From contig NZ_JAFFZS010000056.1 of NCBI RefSeq assembly GCF_016921115.1, positions 1 through 32,602 on the forward strand: DNA of 32,602 nucleotides, in the 5' to 3' direction. Each line of letters opens with the position of its first letter. The first letter of the stretch is position 1. Under the pieces are notes generated by a model. That model was not told where the DNA came from and did no database searches. It was given only the letters and a program-made list of their open reading frames with translations. Source of the stretch: Streptomyces actuosus (GTDB taxonomy: Bacteria > Actinomycetota > Actinomycetes > Streptomycetales > Streptomycetaceae). Below are positions 22,169 through 30,566 of the stretch, piece by piece. Made by a program: the position numbers and the translations under genes.

Positions 22169-23312
22169 CCACCCCCCTGCCCTGCTGCTGGTGGGTGCCC
22201 AGACGTTCGTGCAACCAGTCGTGGAAGGCCCCGATGTGGTGCTCGCTGGGGACGAGCACGCCGCCCTTGGCGTACGTCCGGGAGGCCATTCCTGGCTGCG
22301 TGCGCTCGCAGGCGTCGAAGTCCTGCCGGTTGACACGGTGGAAGAGTTCCACGGACCGGCTGACGTCCTTGCCGCTCTCGACCACGTGCGGGAGGTAGAG
22401 CCAGTCGCACTCCACGATCGTGCGATCCACGGCCACCGGGTACATGCGGTGGAAGATGACGTGGTCGGGGACGAGGTTGATGAAGACCTGCGGCCGGACG
22501 GTGATGGCGTAGTAGCGACGGTCCTGATCCTCGGCCACGCCCGGTATGCGGTCCAGGCCCTCGGAGCCGTCGACCGTGAACCCCTGGATCTCCTCGCCGA
22601 ACTCGGCGCCGTGACCGACGTAGTACTGGGCGGCGAAGCCATCGGCGAACTCAGGGAGCACCTCGGTGAGTTCGGGGTGGATCGTGGCGCAGTGGTAGCA
22701 CTCCATGAAGTTCTCGACGATGAGCTTCCAGTTCGCCTTCACGTCGTAGACGATGCGCTTGCCGACCGAGAGGTTGTCGATGCCGTAGCGCTCGATCGAC
22801 TCGGCGTCACCCAGTCGCATGACGACGTCGCCGATGACGTCCTCCTCGAAGGAAGGGGGGTTCTCCGCGAGGCACACCCAGACATAGCCGAGCCATTCGC
22901 GGGTTGCCACGCTCACCAGGCCGTACTCCGTGCGGCCGATGTCGGGCATCTTGGTGAGGTTGGGCGCCGCGACGAGCTTGCCGTTCAGGTCGTACGTCCA
23001 GGCGTGGTACGGGCACTGGAAAGCTCGCTTGACCTCGCCGCTCTCCTCCACGCAAAGCCTGGCGCCGCGGTGCCGGCAGATGTTGAAGTAGGCGCGGACC
23101 GACGTGTCGCGGGCCCGGGCGACGAGGATGCTCTCGCGGCCCACGTCGACGGTCCGGAAGGCGCCGGGCTTCGCCAGATCCGTCGAGCGTGCGACGCAGA
23201 ACCACCCGGACTCGAAAATGCGCTCCTGCTCCTGGGCGAAGATCCCGGGATCGGTGTAGAAGGAGCCGGGGAGGGTGGCGATCAGGCTGTCCGGCAGGCT
23301 GGGCGAGGTCAC
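22140..23312 (-). CDS. gbcA: Rieske non-haem iron oxygenase, glycine betaine demethylase type
   Basis: A 390-residue oxygenase alpha subunit. The Rieske 2Fe-2S ligands are in CRHRG (Cys79, His81) and CPYHAW (Cys100, His103). The mononuclear iron site is in NFMECYHCATIHPEL with His207 and His212, the pattern shared by GbcA and choline monooxygenase. By family, it removes one methyl group from glycine betaine, giving dimethylglycine and formaldehyde. Ferredoxin and reductase partners lie upstream in the same operon, and formaldehyde genes are next to them. The GTG at 23312 is chosen for its GAGGAG site; an upstream ATG at 23387 lies inside the operator and has no ribosome site. Stachydrine-type demethylases share these motifs, so the substrate is inferred. 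Confidence 0.88.
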   Translation of the reverse strand: MTSPSLPDSLIATLPGSFYTDPGIFAQEQERIFESGWFCVARSTDLAKPGAFRTVDVGRESILVARARDTSVRAYFNICRHRGARLCVEESGEVKRAFQCPYHAWTYDLNGKLVAAPNLTKMPDIGRTEYGLVSVATREWLGYVWVCLAENPPSFEEDVIGDVVMRLGDAESIERYGIDNLSVGKRIVYDVKANWKLIVENFMECYHCATIHPELTEVLPEFADGFAAQYYVGHGAEFGEEIQGFTVDGSEGLDRIPGVAEDQDRRYYAITVRPQVFINLVPDHVIFHRMYPVAVDRTIVECDWLYLPHVVESGKDVSRSVELFHRVNRQDFDACERTQPGMASRTYAKGGVLVPSEHHIGAFHDWLHERLGTHQQQGRGVVSPGSPSGG

Positions 23313-23378
23313 AGTGCACTCCTCGGGAAACGTCGTGATGGGTCGTTCACGCGCCGGTAGGAACCGACTCCGGACGGT

Positions 23379-23446
23379 GTTGTGCATGGAGCAACCCCGC
23401 GCGCTGTGCGCAACCGCAGCATGAGATGCCGCAAGGGCTGTGTCAA
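23379..23446 (-). promoter_or_regulatory. Internal promoter and operator before the Rieske oxygenase gene
   Basis: On the minus strand TTGACA (23446-23441) and CATGCT (23423-23418) are 17 bp apart. Downstream, 23379-23395 reads GTTGTGCATGGAGCAAC on the plus strand, matching GTTGC-N7-GCAAC in nine of ten arm positions. A GTTGCGCA half-site (minus strand) ends at 23414. The oxygenase can thus be expressed separately from its ferredoxin and reductase. Confidence 0.65.
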
Positions 23447-24606
23447 GTTGTGGGGCGGGCGAGTTGTTTGCGCCAGCGGGTGAACAGCCGCGGCTGATTC
23501 ATCCCGAGCGCGGCGACCGGCTCGCCGGCACGGCGGTAGACGGCGAGGACATTGCGGTCGTCCGCGGAGCCTTCCTCGATCGTCACGCTGTCGGCTCCGG
23601 CCGCATGGCCGACGAACTGGATCTTCACGCCGTACTGATCCGACCAGAAGTACGGCGGCCGGGGCACACCCGGTTCCACGGCGCCGCCCGCCAGCAGCGC
23701 GGCGATCGCGACGTCGGGGCGCTCCCGCGCACCGGTCCAGTGTTCGACGCGGCGATGGTGACCCGCACGCGGGTCGTACCAGTTGGCGCAGTCGCCGACC
23801 GCGACCACACCGGCCAGGCTGGTGCGGCCGTCCGCACCGCACTTGACCCCGTTCTCGAGCTCGACGCCGGACCCCTCCAGCCACTCGACGCAGGGGCGTG
23901 CGCCCACGCCGACCACGACGATGTCGGCAGGGATGCTGCGCCCGTCTTCCAGCAGGACGGCGTCGACCCGGGTCTCCCCGCTCAGCCCCTTGACACCCAC
24001 ACCGCACAAGAGCCGCACGCCGTGGTCCGCGTGGAGGGCGGAGACGACGGAGCCCATGGCCTCGCCGAGCGGTCCGGCGAGCGGCGTCGCGGCCGCCTCG
24101 ACCACCGTCACGTCGAGCCCGAGGGCGCAGGCGGTGGAGGCGACCTCGGCTCCGACGAATCCGCCGCCGATCACCACCAGCGTTCCACCGCGGGCCAGTT
24201 CGCTCCGTAGCGTACGGGCGTCGTCCAGAGTGCGCAGGACGTGCGCTCCGGCCAGGCCCCCGGAGCCGGGCAGGGTGCGCGCGGCGGCGCCGGTCGCGAT
24301 GACGATGCCGTCGGCACGGACGTCCCGGCCGTCGGCGAGCCGGACGGCGCGGGCGGTGCGGTCAAGTCCGGCGGCTCGGGTGCCGAGCAGCCACTCCGCC
24401 TGCAGGTCCTCGCCATCCGCCTCCAGCGCGAGGTCCGCTTCGTCGACGGTGCCGGCCAGGAACTCCTTGGACAGCGGGGGCCGGTCGTAGGGGCGGTGGA
24501 ACTCGTCTCCGACGACGACCAGCCGTCCGCCGTAGCCCTGCTTCCGCAGTGAGCGCGCGGCGGACAGCCCGGCCAGCGAGGCGCCCACCACGGCCACCGT
24601 CCTCAC
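23443..24606 (-). CDS. FAD/NAD(P)-dependent ferredoxin reductase (second copy)
   Basis: A 387-residue flavoprotein with FAD motif VVGASLAGLSAARSLRKQGY (5-24), YDRPPLSKEFLAG, ATGAAARTLPG, a second Rossmann motif LVVIGGGFVGAEVAST, GVVAVGDCANWYD and the C-terminal FWSDQYGVKIQFVGH. It passes electrons from NAD(P)H to the Rieske ferredoxin and on to the oxygenase. Its GTG start overlaps the ferredoxin stop (GTGA), so the two are coupled. It is a full-length paralogue of 418-1599. Pseudomonas uses a different, fused ferredoxin-reductase type (GbcB) here, so this is a three-component variant of the same reaction. Confidence 0.9.
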   Translation of the reverse strand: MRTVAVVGASLAGLSAARSLRKQGYGGRLVVVGDEFHRPYDRPPLSKEFLAGTVDEADLALEADGEDLQAEWLLGTRAAGLDRTARAVRLADGRDVRADGIVIATGAAARTLPGSGGLAGAHVLRTLDDARTLRSELARGGTLVVIGGGFVGAEVASTACALGLDVTVVEAAATPLAGPLGEAMGSVVSALHADHGVRLLCGVGVKGLSGETRVDAVLLEDGRSIPADIVVVGVGARPCVEWLEGSGVELENGVKCGADGRTSLAGVVAVGDCANWYDPRAGHHRRVEHWTGARERPDVAIAALLAGGAVEPGVPRPPYFWSDQYGVKIQFVGHAAGADSVTIEEGSADDRNVLAVYRRAGEPVAALGMNQPRLFTRWRKQLARPTT

Positions 24607-24965
24607 GCGGAGATCCGGACGAGCTTGCGCGCGACGCAGTGCGGCAGGTTGGGGGCGGCCGTGGACAGCTTCACGTAGACCATGCCGTCCTCGACCACGA
24701 CCTCGTGGGTCCGGACGGGAAGCTTGGCCGGCGGCGCGTCGACTTCACCGGTCTTGAGGTTGAACTTCGAGGCGTGCAGCGGGCATTCCACCCAGCAGGC
24801 CTCCACCCAGCCGTCAGCGAGCGAGGCGTCCTGGTGGGTGCACGTGTCGTCGATGGCGAAGAGTTCGCCGCCCTCGGTGTGGAACACCGTGACCGGCGGG
24901 TCGATCTCGAGCCGGAAGGCCTCCCCTCGCGGCAGATCCGCCAGAGGGCACGCGGGAATCATCAT
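24603..24965 (-). CDS. Rieske-type ferredoxin
   Basis: A 120-residue electron carrier with Rieske cluster ligands in CTHQD (Cys and His) and CPLHAS (Cys and His), spaced as in bacterial Rieske ferredoxins (DDTCTHQDASLADG, then ECPLHASKFNLKTGEV). It shuttles electrons from the reductase encoded directly downstream (overlapping start) to the oxygenase at 22140. The ATG at 24965 has GAGG 5 nt upstream; the next ATG, or a GTG six bases earlier, would change only one or two residues. The C-terminus is slightly extended after VYVKLSTAAP. Two operator copies lie upstream. Confidence 0.9.
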   Translation of the reverse strand: MMIPACPLADLPRGEAFRLEIDPPVTVFHTEGGELFAIDDTCTHQDASLADGWVEACWVECPLHASKFNLKTGEVDAPPAKLPVRTHEVVVEDGMVYVKLSTAAPNLPHCVARKLVRISA

Positions 24966-24993
24966 GACCACCTCGGTGCGTATAACGAAACGG

Positions 24994-25092
24994 ATTGCGT
25001 TTAGCGCAACATCAGTCTGGGGTCACCCCGAACCCTTGTCAAGGCGTTCACAGGGCACTGCAAGTCGTTCACGAAGTTGCATCATGTGGAAC
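24994..25092 (-). promoter_or_regulatory. Two operators upstream of the Rieske ferredoxin operon
   Basis: At 24994-25010 the plus strand reads ATTGC, GTTTAGC, GCAAC; at 25076-25092 it reads GTTGC, ATCATGT, GGAAC. Each matches the GTTGC-N7-GCAAC arms in nine of ten positions, and they are 82 bp apart. A minus-strand TTGACA lies between them at 25042-25037. The rest of 24966-25180 shows no gene. Confidence 0.65.
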
Positions 25093-25180
25093 TGAATCCA
25101 TATAGAAAAACAGCAGCCCGCCACATCGGATCGCGATGGCCGCGAGCCGAGGGCGGGCGCGTGAGGATCACCGACAGGCG

Positions 25181-25810
25181 TCAGAAACCGCGGTCGATCC
25201 ACTCCTGGAGGTGCGGGGCCTCGTCGGCGATGGTGGTCGTCCCCCCATGTCCGGTGTGCACGACGGTGTCTCCCGGCAGCATCAGCAGCCGGTCCCGGAT
25301 CGACTCGACGATCGTCGGGAAGTGGCTGTACGACCTTCCCGTCGCCCCCGGCCCGCCGGCGAACAGCGTGTCGCCGCTGAAGAGCGCGGTCAGAGCCGGC
25401 ACGTACAGGCAGACCGCGCCGGGGGCGTGGCCGGGCGTATGCAGCACGGTCATCTCGACGCCGGCCACGGAGAGGCCCTGGCCGTCGATCAGTTCGGCGT
25501 CCGGTGCCTTGTCCGGGTGGGTCTGCTTCCACAGCGGCAGGTCGTCCGGGTGAAGGAAGATCGGGGCACCCGTGCGCGCCGCCAGTTCGGGCGCGGCGTC
25601 GATGTGGTCGTTGTGTGCGTGTGTGCACACGACGGCCAGCAAGGTGCGCTCACCGACGGCCCGGGCGATCGCTTCGGCGTCATGCGCGGCGTCGACGACG
25701 ATCGCCTCATTGTCGTCGCCGACGATCCACACGTTGTTGTCGACGTCCCAGGTACCGCCGTCCAGCGAGAACGTCCCCGAGGTGACGAGGTGTTCGATGC
25801 GAGCGGCCAT
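25181..25810 (-). CDS. Metallo-beta-lactamase-fold hydrolase, probable S-formylmycothiol hydrolase
   Basis: A 209-residue MBL-fold protein with the zinc motif THAHNDHID (about residues 64-72), HTPGHAPGAV, FSGDTLFAGG and HTGHGG, a glyoxalase II-like layout. Its ATG overlaps the stop of the mycothiol-dependent formaldehyde dehydrogenase (ATGA), so they are made together. In actinobacteria a hydrolase of this kind commonly follows that dehydrogenase and is thought to cleave the S-formylmycothiol thioester to formate and free mycothiol. That role is inferred from context and fold; another thioester is possible. It is cytosolic, with no signal peptide. Confidence 0.82.
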   Translation of the reverse strand: MAARIEHLVTSGTFSLDGGTWDVDNNVWIVGDDNEAIVVDAAHDAEAIARAVGERTLLAVVCTHAHNDHIDAAPELAARTGAPIFLHPDDLPLWKQTHPDKAPDAELIDGQGLSVAGVEMTVLHTPGHAPGAVCLYVPALTALFSGDTLFAGGPGATGRSYSHFPTIVESIRDRLLMLPGDTVVHTGHGGTTTIADEAPHLQEWIDRGF

Positions 25811-26895
25811 CAGAGAACCACCACCGAGCGCAGCACGTCGCCGTGGTGCATCCGCTCGAAGGCCTTCTCGACCTCGTCCAACGCAATGGTCTCCGTGACG
25901 AAGGCGTCCAGGTCCAGCCGGCCCTGCAGATACAGATCGATGAGCATGGGGAAGTCCCTGCTCGGCAGACAGTCGCCGTACCAGGAGGACTTCAGCGCGC
26001 CACCGCGTCCGAAAACATCCAGCAGCGGCAGCTCGAGCTTCATCTCCGGGGTGGGCACACCGACCAGGACGACCGTGCCGGCAAGATCGCGGGCGTAGAA
26101 GGCCTGCTTGTACGTCTCCGGGCGGCCGACCGCCTCGATGACCACATCGGCGCCGAAGCCGCCGGTCAGCGCACCGATCGCCTCGACGGCGTCGACGTCC
26201 TTGGAGTTGACGGTGTGGGTCGCGCCCAGCTTCTTGGCCGTCTCCAGTTTGCGGTCGTCGATGTCCACCGCGATGACCTTCGCCGCGCCCGCCAGGCCCG
26301 CCCCGGCGATCGCCGCGGCCCCGACACCGCCGCAGCCGATGACGGCGACCGAGTCACCCCGTCCGACGTTCCCGGTGTTGATGGCCGCGCCGATGCCCGC
26401 CATCACCCCACACCCCAGCAGACCGGCGGCGGCCGCTGACGCGGCCCGGTCGACCTTCGTGCACTGCCCGGCCGCGACCAGCGTCTTCTCCGCGAACGCG
26501 CCGATACCCAGCGCCGGCGACAGCTCGGTGCCGTCCGTCAAGGTCATCTTCTGCTTGGCGTTGTGGGTGTCGAAGCAGTACCACGGTCGTCCACGCAGAC
26601 AGGCCCGGCACTGGCCGCACACCGCGCGCCAGTTGAGGATGACGAAGTCTCCGGGAGCGACATCGGCGACGTCTTCCCCCACCGACTCCACGACCCCCGC
26701 GGCCTCGTGGCCGAGCAGGAACGGGAAGTCGTCGTTGATGCCGCCCTCGCGATAGTGCAGATCGGTGTGGCAGACCCCGCAGGCCTCGATCCTCACCAGT
26801 GCCTCACCCGGACCCGGGTCGGGCACGATGATCGTTTCCAGGCTGACGGGGGCGCCCTTGCCCCGCGCGACGACGGCACGGACCTGGTGCGTCAT
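25810..26895 (-). CDS. S-(hydroxymethyl)mycothiol dehydrogenase (mycothiol-dependent formaldehyde dehydrogenase)
   Basis: A 361-residue zinc alcohol dehydrogenase of class III type, matching actinobacterial MscR/FadH proteins. Catalytic zinc residues are Cys42 (GVCHTDLHYREGG) and His63-Glu64 (GHEAAGVVES). The structural zinc cysteines are in CGQCRACLRGRPWYC (93, 96, 99, 107). The NAD motif is VIGCGGVGAAAIAGA. It oxidises the adduct of formaldehyde and mycothiol to S-formylmycothiol. The ATG at 26895 has GAGGAG 5 nt upstream; an in-frame GTG at 26901 overlaps that site and is less likely. Its place beside the betaine demethylase operon fits removal of the formaldehyde released there. Confidence 0.93.
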   Translation of the reverse strand: MTHQVRAVVARGKGAPVSLETIIVPDPGPGEALVRIEACGVCHTDLHYREGGINDDFPFLLGHEAAGVVESVGEDVADVAPGDFVILNWRAVCGQCRACLRGRPWYCFDTHNAKQKMTLTDGTELSPALGIGAFAEKTLVAAGQCTKVDRAASAAAAGLLGCGVMAGIGAAINTGNVGRGDSVAVIGCGGVGAAAIAGAGLAGAAKVIAVDIDDRKLETAKKLGATHTVNSKDVDAVEAIGALTGGFGADVVIEAVGRPETYKQAFYARDLAGTVVLVGVPTPEMKLELPLLDVFGRGGALKSSWYGDCLPSRDFPMLIDLYLQGRLDLDAFVTETIALDEVEKAFERMHHGDVLRSVVVL

Positions 26896-26929
26896 GGCCA
26901 CTCCTCGGCTGATCGAGACCTGAACAAGC

Positions 26930-26996
26930 GTTGCTCATTGCGGCACGTATCTCATGTGCCGCAACACAGCATCCTGGAGTGCCGACCGAGGGTCAA
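26930..26996 (-). promoter_or_regulatory. Promoter and inverted repeat before the formaldehyde dehydrogenase
   Basis: On the minus strand TTGACC (26996-26991) and GATGCT (26973-26968) are 17 bp apart. TTGCGGCAC (26938-26946) and GTGCCGCAA (26956-26964) form a perfect 9-bp inverted repeat with a 9-bp spacer over the expected start point. A GTTGC-N7-GGCAC sequence at 26930-26946 overlaps it and is a weak match to the island operator. Confidence 0.6.
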
Positions 26997-27088
26997 GGAT
27001 TCGACACCCACCGGGGTCGGCGCTCCGGCCGTGACGTCCGCGAGTCCGCGCCCGGGCACCGCGAGGATGTCGAGGACGGTGCAGCCGT

Positions 27089-27134
27089 CGTGTCGGGGGG
27101 GAGCAGCGCTTCGCCGCCCCACTCCCCCGACACG
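27089..27134 (-). terminator. GC-rich hairpin downstream of betA
   Basis: CGTGTCGGGGG (27089-27099) pairs perfectly with CCCCCGACACG (27124-27134) around a structured loop. It lies about 150 bp past the betA stop and is the best terminator candidate in 26997-27285, which otherwise shows no gene. Confidence 0.5.
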
Positions 27135-27285
27135 AGGCGGCGCCGAGTGCGCTCAGCGCGCGCCCTGGGCGCCGGGGCGGCACACCGCCCTCTCTCCGGC
27201 CGCCGCCGGAGAATGCTCCTGTCACCGGACGAGGCGAACCAGCCGGACGGGGCGGAGGAGCACCCCCGCTCCCGTCCCGGGCCGC

Positions 27286-28935
27286 TCACGAGCGGTGCCG
27301 GTGGAACTCCGTTGTCGCCGGAGCGAGGGGGGTGTTGCCGAGGATGAGGTCGGAGGCCTTCTCCGCGAGCATCATCACGGGTGCGTAGATGTTGCCGTTG
27401 GTGAGGTACGGCATGGCGGAGGCGTCGACGACGCGCAGTCCTTCGACACCGTGCACCTTCATCGACGTCGGATCCACGACGGACATGTCGTCGACGCCCA
27501 TGCGCGCGGTACAGGAGGGGTGGTAGGCGGTCTCGGCGTCGCGCGCCACCCAGTCGAGGATCTCCCGGTCGGTCCGGACGTCCGGGCCGGGCGAGATCTC
27601 CCCGCCGTTGAAGTCGGCGAACGCCGGCTGGGCGAGGATCTCGCGGGCCACGTGGATCGCCTCGATCCACTCCTTGCGGTCGTTCGGGGTGGAGAGGTAG
27701 TTGAACCGCAGCGCCGGATGCTGCTTCGGGTCAGCCGACTTGATCTTCACGCTGCCCCGCACATCGGAGTACATGGGTCCGATGTGGACCTGGTAGCCGT
27801 GTTCGGCGTTGACGGGGGTTCCGTCGTAGCGCACGGCGATGGGAAGGAAGTGGAACATCAGGTTCGGGTAGTCGACGGTGTCGTTGCCCCGTGCGAACCC
27901 GCCCGCCTCGAAGTGGTTGGTCGCGGCGGGACCCTTGCGGCCGAAGATCCACTGCATGCCGATCTTGGGGCGGTTGTGCAGCTTCAGCGCCGGGTTGAAC
28001 GAGATCGGCTGGGTGCAGGCGTGCTGCACGTACACCTCGAGGTGGTCCTGGAGGTTCGCGCCGACGCCCGGCAAGGCGTGCACCATGTCGATCCCGAGCG
28101 GGGTGAGGTCGTCGGGGTTGCCGATCCCGGAGAGCTGCAGGAGCTGAGGGGTGTTGATCGCGCCGCCGGAGAGGATGACCTCGCCGCCGTGGACCTGCCG
28201 GGCCGGGCCGCCCGGCCTGCGGTACTCGACGCCGACCGCTCGGGTGCCGTCGAAGAGGACCCGGTTCACATGGGCGAGGGTGCGCAGGGTGAGGTTGGGG
28301 CGCCTCTTGACCGGGTGGTAGTAGCCGCGCGCCGAGGACCAGCGGCGGCCGTCGCGGATGTTGCGGTCGAAGCGGGCGAACCCCTCCTGCTGGTAGCCGT
28401 TGACGTCGGAGGTCAGCGGATAGCCGGCCTGCTTGGCAGCGTCGAGGAAGGCACCGAAGAGCGGGTTGTCGGAGTCGCCGCGCTCGAGCCACAGCGGGCC
28501 GCCCTCGCCGCGCCACTCGTCCGCCCCTGCGGCGCAGTGCTCCATGCGCTTGAAGTAGGGCAGACAGTGCGCGTAGTCCCAGCTCTCCATGCCGGGATCG
28601 GAGGCCCAGCGCTCCAGGTCCAGAGGGTTGCCGCGCTGGAAGATCATGCCGTTGATCGAGCTCGACCCGCCGAGCACCTTGCCCCGGCCGTGGTAGACAC
28701 GGCGTCCGCCCATGTGGGGCTCGGGCTCCGATTCGTACTTCCAGTCGTAGAAGCGGTTGCCGATCACCATCGTCAGCGCGGCGGGCATGTGGATGAAGAT
28801 GTCCCAGATCCAGTCGGGACGGCCCGCTTCGAGGAGGAGGACCTTGTTCGACGGATCCGAGGAGAGCCGGTTGGCCAGCACGCATCCGGCCGAGCCCCCG
28901 CCGACGATGATGTAGTCGTAGCGCTCGCTGCTCAC
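27286..28935 (-). CDS. betA: Choline dehydrogenase (GMC oxidoreductase)
   Basis: A 549-residue FAD enzyme. The N-terminal dinucleotide motif is DYIIVGGGSAGCVLANRLS (7-25). The GMC signature is GRGKVLGGSSSINGMIFQRG (83-102). The catalytic His472 is in AYHPSCTARMG and Asn515 in MPYLTNGNIYAP. Length and residues match BetA. It oxidises choline to betaine aldehyde and can go on to betaine, usually at the membrane with electrons to the respiratory chain. The GTG at 28935 has GGAGGAG upstream and overlaps the betB stop (GTGA), so it is translated with betB. The longer upstream frame is only read-through of betB in another frame. Confidence 0.93.
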   Translation of the reverse strand: MSSERYDYIIVGGGSAGCVLANRLSSDPSNKVLLLEAGRPDWIWDIFIHMPAALTMVIGNRFYDWKYESEPEPHMGGRRVYHGRGKVLGGSSSINGMIFQRGNPLDLERWASDPGMESWDYAHCLPYFKRMEHCAAGADEWRGEGGPLWLERGDSDNPLFGAFLDAAKQAGYPLTSDVNGYQQEGFARFDRNIRDGRRWSSARGYYHPVKRRPNLTLRTLAHVNRVLFDGTRAVGVEYRRPGGPARQVHGGEVILSGGAINTPQLLQLSGIGNPDDLTPLGIDMVHALPGVGANLQDHLEVYVQHACTQPISFNPALKLHNRPKIGMQWIFGRKGPAATNHFEAGGFARGNDTVDYPNLMFHFLPIAVRYDGTPVNAEHGYQVHIGPMYSDVRGSVKIKSADPKQHPALRFNYLSTPNDRKEWIEAIHVAREILAQPAFADFNGGEISPGPDVRTDREILDWVARDAETAYHPSCTARMGVDDMSVVDPTSMKVHGVEGLRVVDASAMPYLTNGNIYAPVMMLAEKASDLILGNTPLAPATTEFHRHRS

Positions 28936-30425
28936 TGGTCTCCTCCTGCTGCAGGCCCGGCGAACCAGCGCATGGGCTCCGGCCTGATGTTGTGGTAGAT
29001 GTGCTTGGTCTCGCGGTACTCGTCCAGCCCGGACGGTCCGAGTTCGCGGCCGATGCCGGACTTGCCGAAACCGCCCCACTCCGCCTGCGGGAGGTAGGGG
29101 TGGTAGTCGTTGATCCACACGGTGCCGTGCCGCATCGCGGCCGCGACCCGCTGGGCGAGCGAGACGTCGCCGGTCCACACCGCTCCGGCCAGACCGTACT
29201 CGGTGTCGTTGGCCAGCCGGACGGCCTCGTCCTCGTCCTTGAACCGCTCGACGGTGAGGACCGGGCCGAAGACCTCTTCGCGGACGATCGTCAGGCTCGC
29301 GTCGCAGTCGGCGAATACGGTGGGGCGCAGGAAGTAGCCCTCCTGCAGCTCGGGTTCGTGCGGCCGGTGGCCGCCGGCGACCAGGCGGGCACCTTCGGCG
29401 AGCGCCTGTGCGATGTACCGCTCGACCTTGTCCCGGTGCTCGGCGGAGACCAGCGGGCCGCACTCGGTGGCCTCGTCGAGCCCGCTGCCGAGCCGGATGG
29501 CGTCGGCGCGGCGGGCCAGTTCGGCGACGAACGCGTCATGGATGGTGTCCTGCACGATCAGCCGTGACCCGGCCGAGCACACCTGCCCGGAGTGGAAGAA
29601 CGCCGCGGACAGGGCGTAGTCGACAGCGGTGTCGAAGTCGGCGTCGGCGAAGACGACGTTCGGGTTGTTGCCGCCGAGTTCGAGGGCGACCCGCTTCACG
29701 CCGACCGCGGCCGCCGCCATGATCTTCTGTCCGGTCGCCAGGCCACCGGTGAAGGAGACGAGGTCGACGCCCGGGTGGGAGACCATGGCGGAGCCGACCG
29801 TCGGCCCGCCGCCGAGCACCAGGTTGACCACGCCGGCGGGCAGCCCGGCCTCTTCGAGGAGCTTCACCAGGTGGAGCGTGGCGAGCGGGGTGACCTCGCT
29901 CGGTTTGACGACCGCGGTGTTGCCCGCGGCGAGGGCGGGCGCGAGCTTCCAGGACATCTGGAGCAGCGGGTAGTTCCACGGGGCGATGAGCGCGCACACA
30001 CCGACCGGTTCGTGGACGACACGGCTGATCGCATGGGGATTGCCGGTGTCGACCACGCGGCCCGCGTCGGTGTCGGCGAGGTTGGCGTAATAGCGGAAGA
30101 CCGCCACGATGTCGTCGACGTCGGTGCGCCCCTCGGCAAGGGTCTTGCCGGTGTCCAGGCTCTCGGTCCTGGCGAGCTCCTCGCGGTCGCGGACGAGCAG
30201 GTCGCTCAGCTTCCGCAGCAGCTCACCGCGCTCGCGCGCGGAGGTCGCACGCCACGGCCCGGCGTCGAACGCCTTGCGTGCCGCGGTCACGGCGGCGTCG
30301 ACGTCCGCCGGGTCGGCTTCGGTGACGGTGGCCAGCTCACTGGCGTCGTAGGGGTTGAGCACGGCCCGGCCCGGTCGGGCCCCCGCCGAGGCAACCCACT
30401 GTCCGTCGATGAACAGGTCCTTCAT
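28932..30425 (-). CDS. betB: Betaine aldehyde dehydrogenase
   Basis: A 497-residue NAD(P)-dependent aldehyde dehydrogenase. Key residues: Asn151 (APWNYPLLQM), Lys174 (VVKPSEVTPL), Glu249 (ALELGGNNPNVVF) and catalytic Cys283 (SGQVCSAGSRL); the C-terminal EEVFGPVLTVERFKDEDEAV and WINDYHPYLPQAEWGGFGKS segments are typical of BetB. It makes glycine betaine from betaine aldehyde in the cytosol. The ATG at 30425 is preceded by GAAGGA 9 nt upstream. First gene of the betBA operon, divergent from a TetR gene across a palindrome at 30476. The pseudogene at 19268 is a relative that keeps only the two ends. Confidence 0.94.
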   Translation of the reverse strand: MKDLFIDGQWVASAGARPGRAVLNPYDASELATVTEADPADVDAAVTAARKAFDAGPWRATSARERGELLRKLSDLLVRDREELARTESLDTGKTLAEGRTDVDDIVAVFRYYANLADTDAGRVVDTGNPHAISRVVHEPVGVCALIAPWNYPLLQMSWKLAPALAAGNTAVVKPSEVTPLATLHLVKLLEEAGLPAGVVNLVLGGGPTVGSAMVSHPGVDLVSFTGGLATGQKIMAAAAVGVKRVALELGGNNPNVVFADADFDTAVDYALSAAFFHSGQVCSAGSRLIVQDTIHDAFVAELARRADAIRLGSGLDEATECGPLVSAEHRDKVERYIAQALAEGARLVAGGHRPHEPELQEGYFLRPTVFADCDASLTIVREEVFGPVLTVERFKDEDEAVRLANDTEYGLAGAVWTGDVSLAQRVAAAMRHGTVWINDYHPYLPQAEWGGFGKSGIGRELGPSGLDEYRETKHIYHNIRPEPMRWFAGPAAGGDQ

Positions 30426-30475
30426 CCAGTGGATTCCTTCGCATCGAGGGTGCAGGGGAGGTTTGAATGCGTACA

Positions 30476-30498
30476 ACCGTACACAAGATGTGTACGGT
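30476..30498. promoter_or_regulatory. Palindromic operator between betB and the TetR gene
   Basis: ACCGTACAC (30476-30484) and GTGTACGGT (30490-30498) form a perfect inverted repeat with 9-bp arms around AAGAT. It sits between the divergent genes, 51 bp from the betB start, and is the obvious site for the adjacent TetR regulator. It has no similarity to the GTTGC-N7-GCAAC element. Confidence 0.75.
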
Positions 30499-30566
30499 AG
30501 TCCACATCGATGACGCGATACGGTTGACTCGTGCATCAGACGAGGTCAGAGGGGAAGTCCGCGATC

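Noticed and set aside
23313..23387. Upstream ATG start (MHNTVRSRFLP) for the Rieske oxygenase
   Set aside because: It mirrors the IclR start-in-operator layout, but no -10 lies 6 nt upstream and the added residues are not oxygenase-like. The GTG at 23312 has GAGGAG.
26563..28998. 811-codon plus-strand frame over betA
   Set aside because: Shadow of betA; no recognisable motif and no promoter or ribosome site.
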